This document shows, piece after piece, positions 6,386 through 7,101 of a stretch of 7,101 nucleotides of DNA. Source of the DNA: Planctomycetota bacterium (GTDB taxonomy: Bacteria > Planctomycetota > SZUA-567); contig JAJBTL010000033.1 of the NCBI GenBank assembly GCA_020860865.1, positions 2,296 through 9,396 of the forward strand. Direction: 5' to 3'. The position numbers were made by a program, and so were the translations under genes. A model generated the notes under the pieces. The model worked only from the letters and a program-made list of their open reading frames with translations, did no database searches and was not told the origin of the DNA. Position 1 is the stretch's first letter; each line of letters opens with the position of its first letter.

Positions 6386-6499
6386 CTATTTCCCAAACTG
6401 TAGCCAAGACCAAACGAGAGATGTGAGAATGAAATAGAGAAGCGCGACGATGGCGCTGCTATGGCGAATTGTGTGGTACCAGCGTGATAAAGTCCCTGG
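6386..6499 (-). pseudogene. Orphan hydrophobic reading frame, possible membrane-protein remnant
   Basis: On the minus strand an open frame of 37 codons runs between in-frame stops (TAA at 6502-6500, TAG at 6388-6386). It contains the stretch SSAIVALLYFILTSLVWSWL, which looks like a transmembrane helix with a basic stretch (RWYHTIRH) before it. There is no ATG, GTG or TTG, so it is not an intact gene. It may be the decayed C-terminus of a transporter subunit or a chance frame inside the leader of the transaldolase-like operon. Confidence 0.2.
6441..6457. repeat. Short hairpin in the leader
   Basis: AGCGC (6441-6445) and GCGCT (6453-6457) are perfect inverted arms around seven bases. In the predicted minus-strand leader this would form a small GC-rich stem about 100 nt after the transcript start. 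No T-run follows, so it is not a terminator. Confidence 0.25.
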
Positions 6500-6557
6500 T
6501 TATGGATGGACCGTTATTCAGAAAAAACTTGCGCAGCCTCATTTCATGCTTTAGTAT

Positions 6558-6572
6558 TATCATTATATGATA
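6558..6572. promoter_or_regulatory. Perfect 15-bp dyad over the -10 box, candidate operator
   Basis: TATCAT (6558-6563) and ATGATA (6567-6572) are perfect inverted arms with a 3-base centre. The dyad covers the whole -10 hexamer of the minus-strand promoter, a typical place for a repressor to bind. AT-rich symmetry can arise by chance, and no regulator gene is in the window. Confidence 0.35.
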
Positions 6573-6620
6573 TGACTAATAGATGATCAAATTTTTTCTC
6601 TTCTTTTTTTGCATCTTTTT
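6562..6620 (-). promoter_or_regulatory. Sigma-70 promoter with UP-like A-tracts, for the transaldolase-like operon
   Basis: On the minus strand a perfect -10 TATAAT (6567-6562) is preceded by exactly 17 bp and a -35 of TTGATC (6590-6585; TTGA matches consensus). Immediately upstream, 6591-6620 is rich in A-tracts on this strand, as in UP elements. Transcription would begin near 6555 and run toward the gene starting at 6239, leaving a leader of about 315 nt. Confidence 0.6.
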
Positions 6621-6924
6621 ATGTCACACATTTGCGAATACAAGCTGGAGTGTTTCACCGTATAAGCATATCGAAAGATGGCGTTAGTTTTTTGTGAATA
6701 TTTCTTTGTAGAGAAATTGTGACGGATTTGGAAACTCGGGGGTGAATATTTATCAATGGCCAGGCAGGTATCGAAAAGACCAAAGGCGTTTGAAAATCGT
6801 TCCCACGTGATCCATGGCGTAAAAGATAGGGTTGACTCTGTATTAAAATGCAGAAAAACAATTGTCGCGTTTAGCTTTTGAAGAAATGGAGTCACTCCAG
6901 CACTTTTGACCAACCAAATGAACT

Positions 6925-6949
6925 GAACTTATCGCATTGCCATAAGTTC
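6925..6949. promoter_or_regulatory. Perfect 8+8 dyad upstream of the plus-strand promoter
   Basis: GAACTTAT (6925-6932) and ATAAGTTC (6942-6949) are perfect inverted arms around CGCATTGCC, whose inner GC-ATT-GC is itself symmetric. The centre lies near -73 relative to the predicted plus-strand start at about 7010. Symmetry and place suit a transcription-factor site; no T-run follows on either strand, so a terminator is less likely. Confidence 0.4.
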
Positions 6950-6974
6950 GGACAGTGCGCGACGGTTACCGCGT

Positions 6975-7003
6975 TTGCATTTGCTGCAGATATGTGGTAT
7001 GAT
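6975..7003 (+). promoter_or_regulatory. Extended -10 promoter pointing out of the window
   Basis: TTGCAT (6975-6980), a 17-bp spacer and TATGAT (6998-7003), with TGG directly before the -10 (TGn extended motif), make a good plus-strand sigma-70 promoter with start near 7010. The first frame after it (ATG 7020, stop 7088) codes only 22 residues rich in Asp and has no ribosome site, so the real gene probably lies beyond 7101. Confidence 0.5.
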
Positions 7004-7101
7004 GATTTTTCACGTTGAGATGCCGCTTTACATCGATCCGTCTTTGCTTGACGATGACGACACCCTGGGTTTTGCGGACGAACGCTGAAGCGGTGCCGGA
7101 C

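Larger units (their letters stand above)
6240..7101. other. 862-bp region without a convincing gene, partly AT-rich
   Basis: This region lies upstream of the transaldolase-like operon. From 6541 to 6720 it is about 29 % GC by hand count, much lower than the coding DNA, and rises again after about 7000. It contains a good minus-strand promoter, an operator-like dyad, an orphan hydrophobic reading frame, a plus-strand promoter and a second dyad, each listed separately. The longest open frame (minus, 6913-6587, 108 codons from a TTG) has AT-rich composition and no family likeness, so it is not called a gene. No insertion-sequence ends were recognised. Confidence 0.5.

Noticed and set aside
6756..6881. 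41-codon plus-strand frame (MARQVSKRPK...) with a G-rich stretch upstream
   Set aside because: The G-rich site is too far from the ATG and the peptide has no recognised likeness; kept only as a faint possibility.
6587..6913. 108-codon minus-strand frame from a TTG start
   Set aside because: AT-rich, no ribosome site, no recognised domain; it overlaps the A-tracts of a promoter and ends near it.

Overview
The window is a bacterial catabolic locus. Every convincing gene lies on the minus strand, so transcription runs from high to low coordinates. Coding DNA is moderately GC-rich, Shine-Dalgarno sites are strong (GGAG/AGGAGG types), and genes are closely packed, with one ATGA stop/start overlap. 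I cannot name the organism. A Gram-positive anaerobe (Firmicutes-type) or a proteobacterium would both fit. No phage, transposon, tRNA, rRNA or CRISPR sequence was recognised.

Two gene groups are visible. Group A (6239 down to 4042) encodes a transaldolase-fold class I aldolase, a PPC/DUF296 domain protein, and a cyclase-family metal hydrolase (kynurenine formamidase / isatin hydrolase / gamma-lactamase superfamily) whose start overlaps the stop of the DUF296 gene. Group B (3593 down to the left edge) encodes a small cupin, an NCS1-family nucleobase/allantoin-type permease, an allantoinase-type amidohydrolase with all metal ligands, and the N-terminal 83 residues of tartronate semialdehyde reductase (GarR/GlxR). 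Permease, allantoinase and GlxR together recall the enterobacterial allantoin/glyoxylate cluster. The other allantoin genes (gcl, hyi, allC and so on) are not in the window.

Two stretches lack a convincing gene. The one at 3594-4041 separates the groups and carries imperfect dyads that could be operators for group B. The one at 6240-7101 lies upstream of group A. It contains an AT-rich minus-strand promoter (TTGATC, 17 bp, TATAAT) with an A-tract UP-like element and a perfect 15-bp dyad over the -10, which would give group A a leader of about 315 nt. At its right end a plus-strand extended -10 promoter is preceded by a perfect 8+8 dyad and points out of the window.

Working model (inference): a cyclic ureide, lactam or related heterocycle enters through the NCS1 permease, is opened by the allantoinase and/or the cyclase-family hydrolase, and its carbon passes through the aldolase-like enzyme and GlxR. 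The allantoin-type half follows known pathways. The transaldolase-like/DUF296/cyclase half is the part I cannot match to a described pathway.
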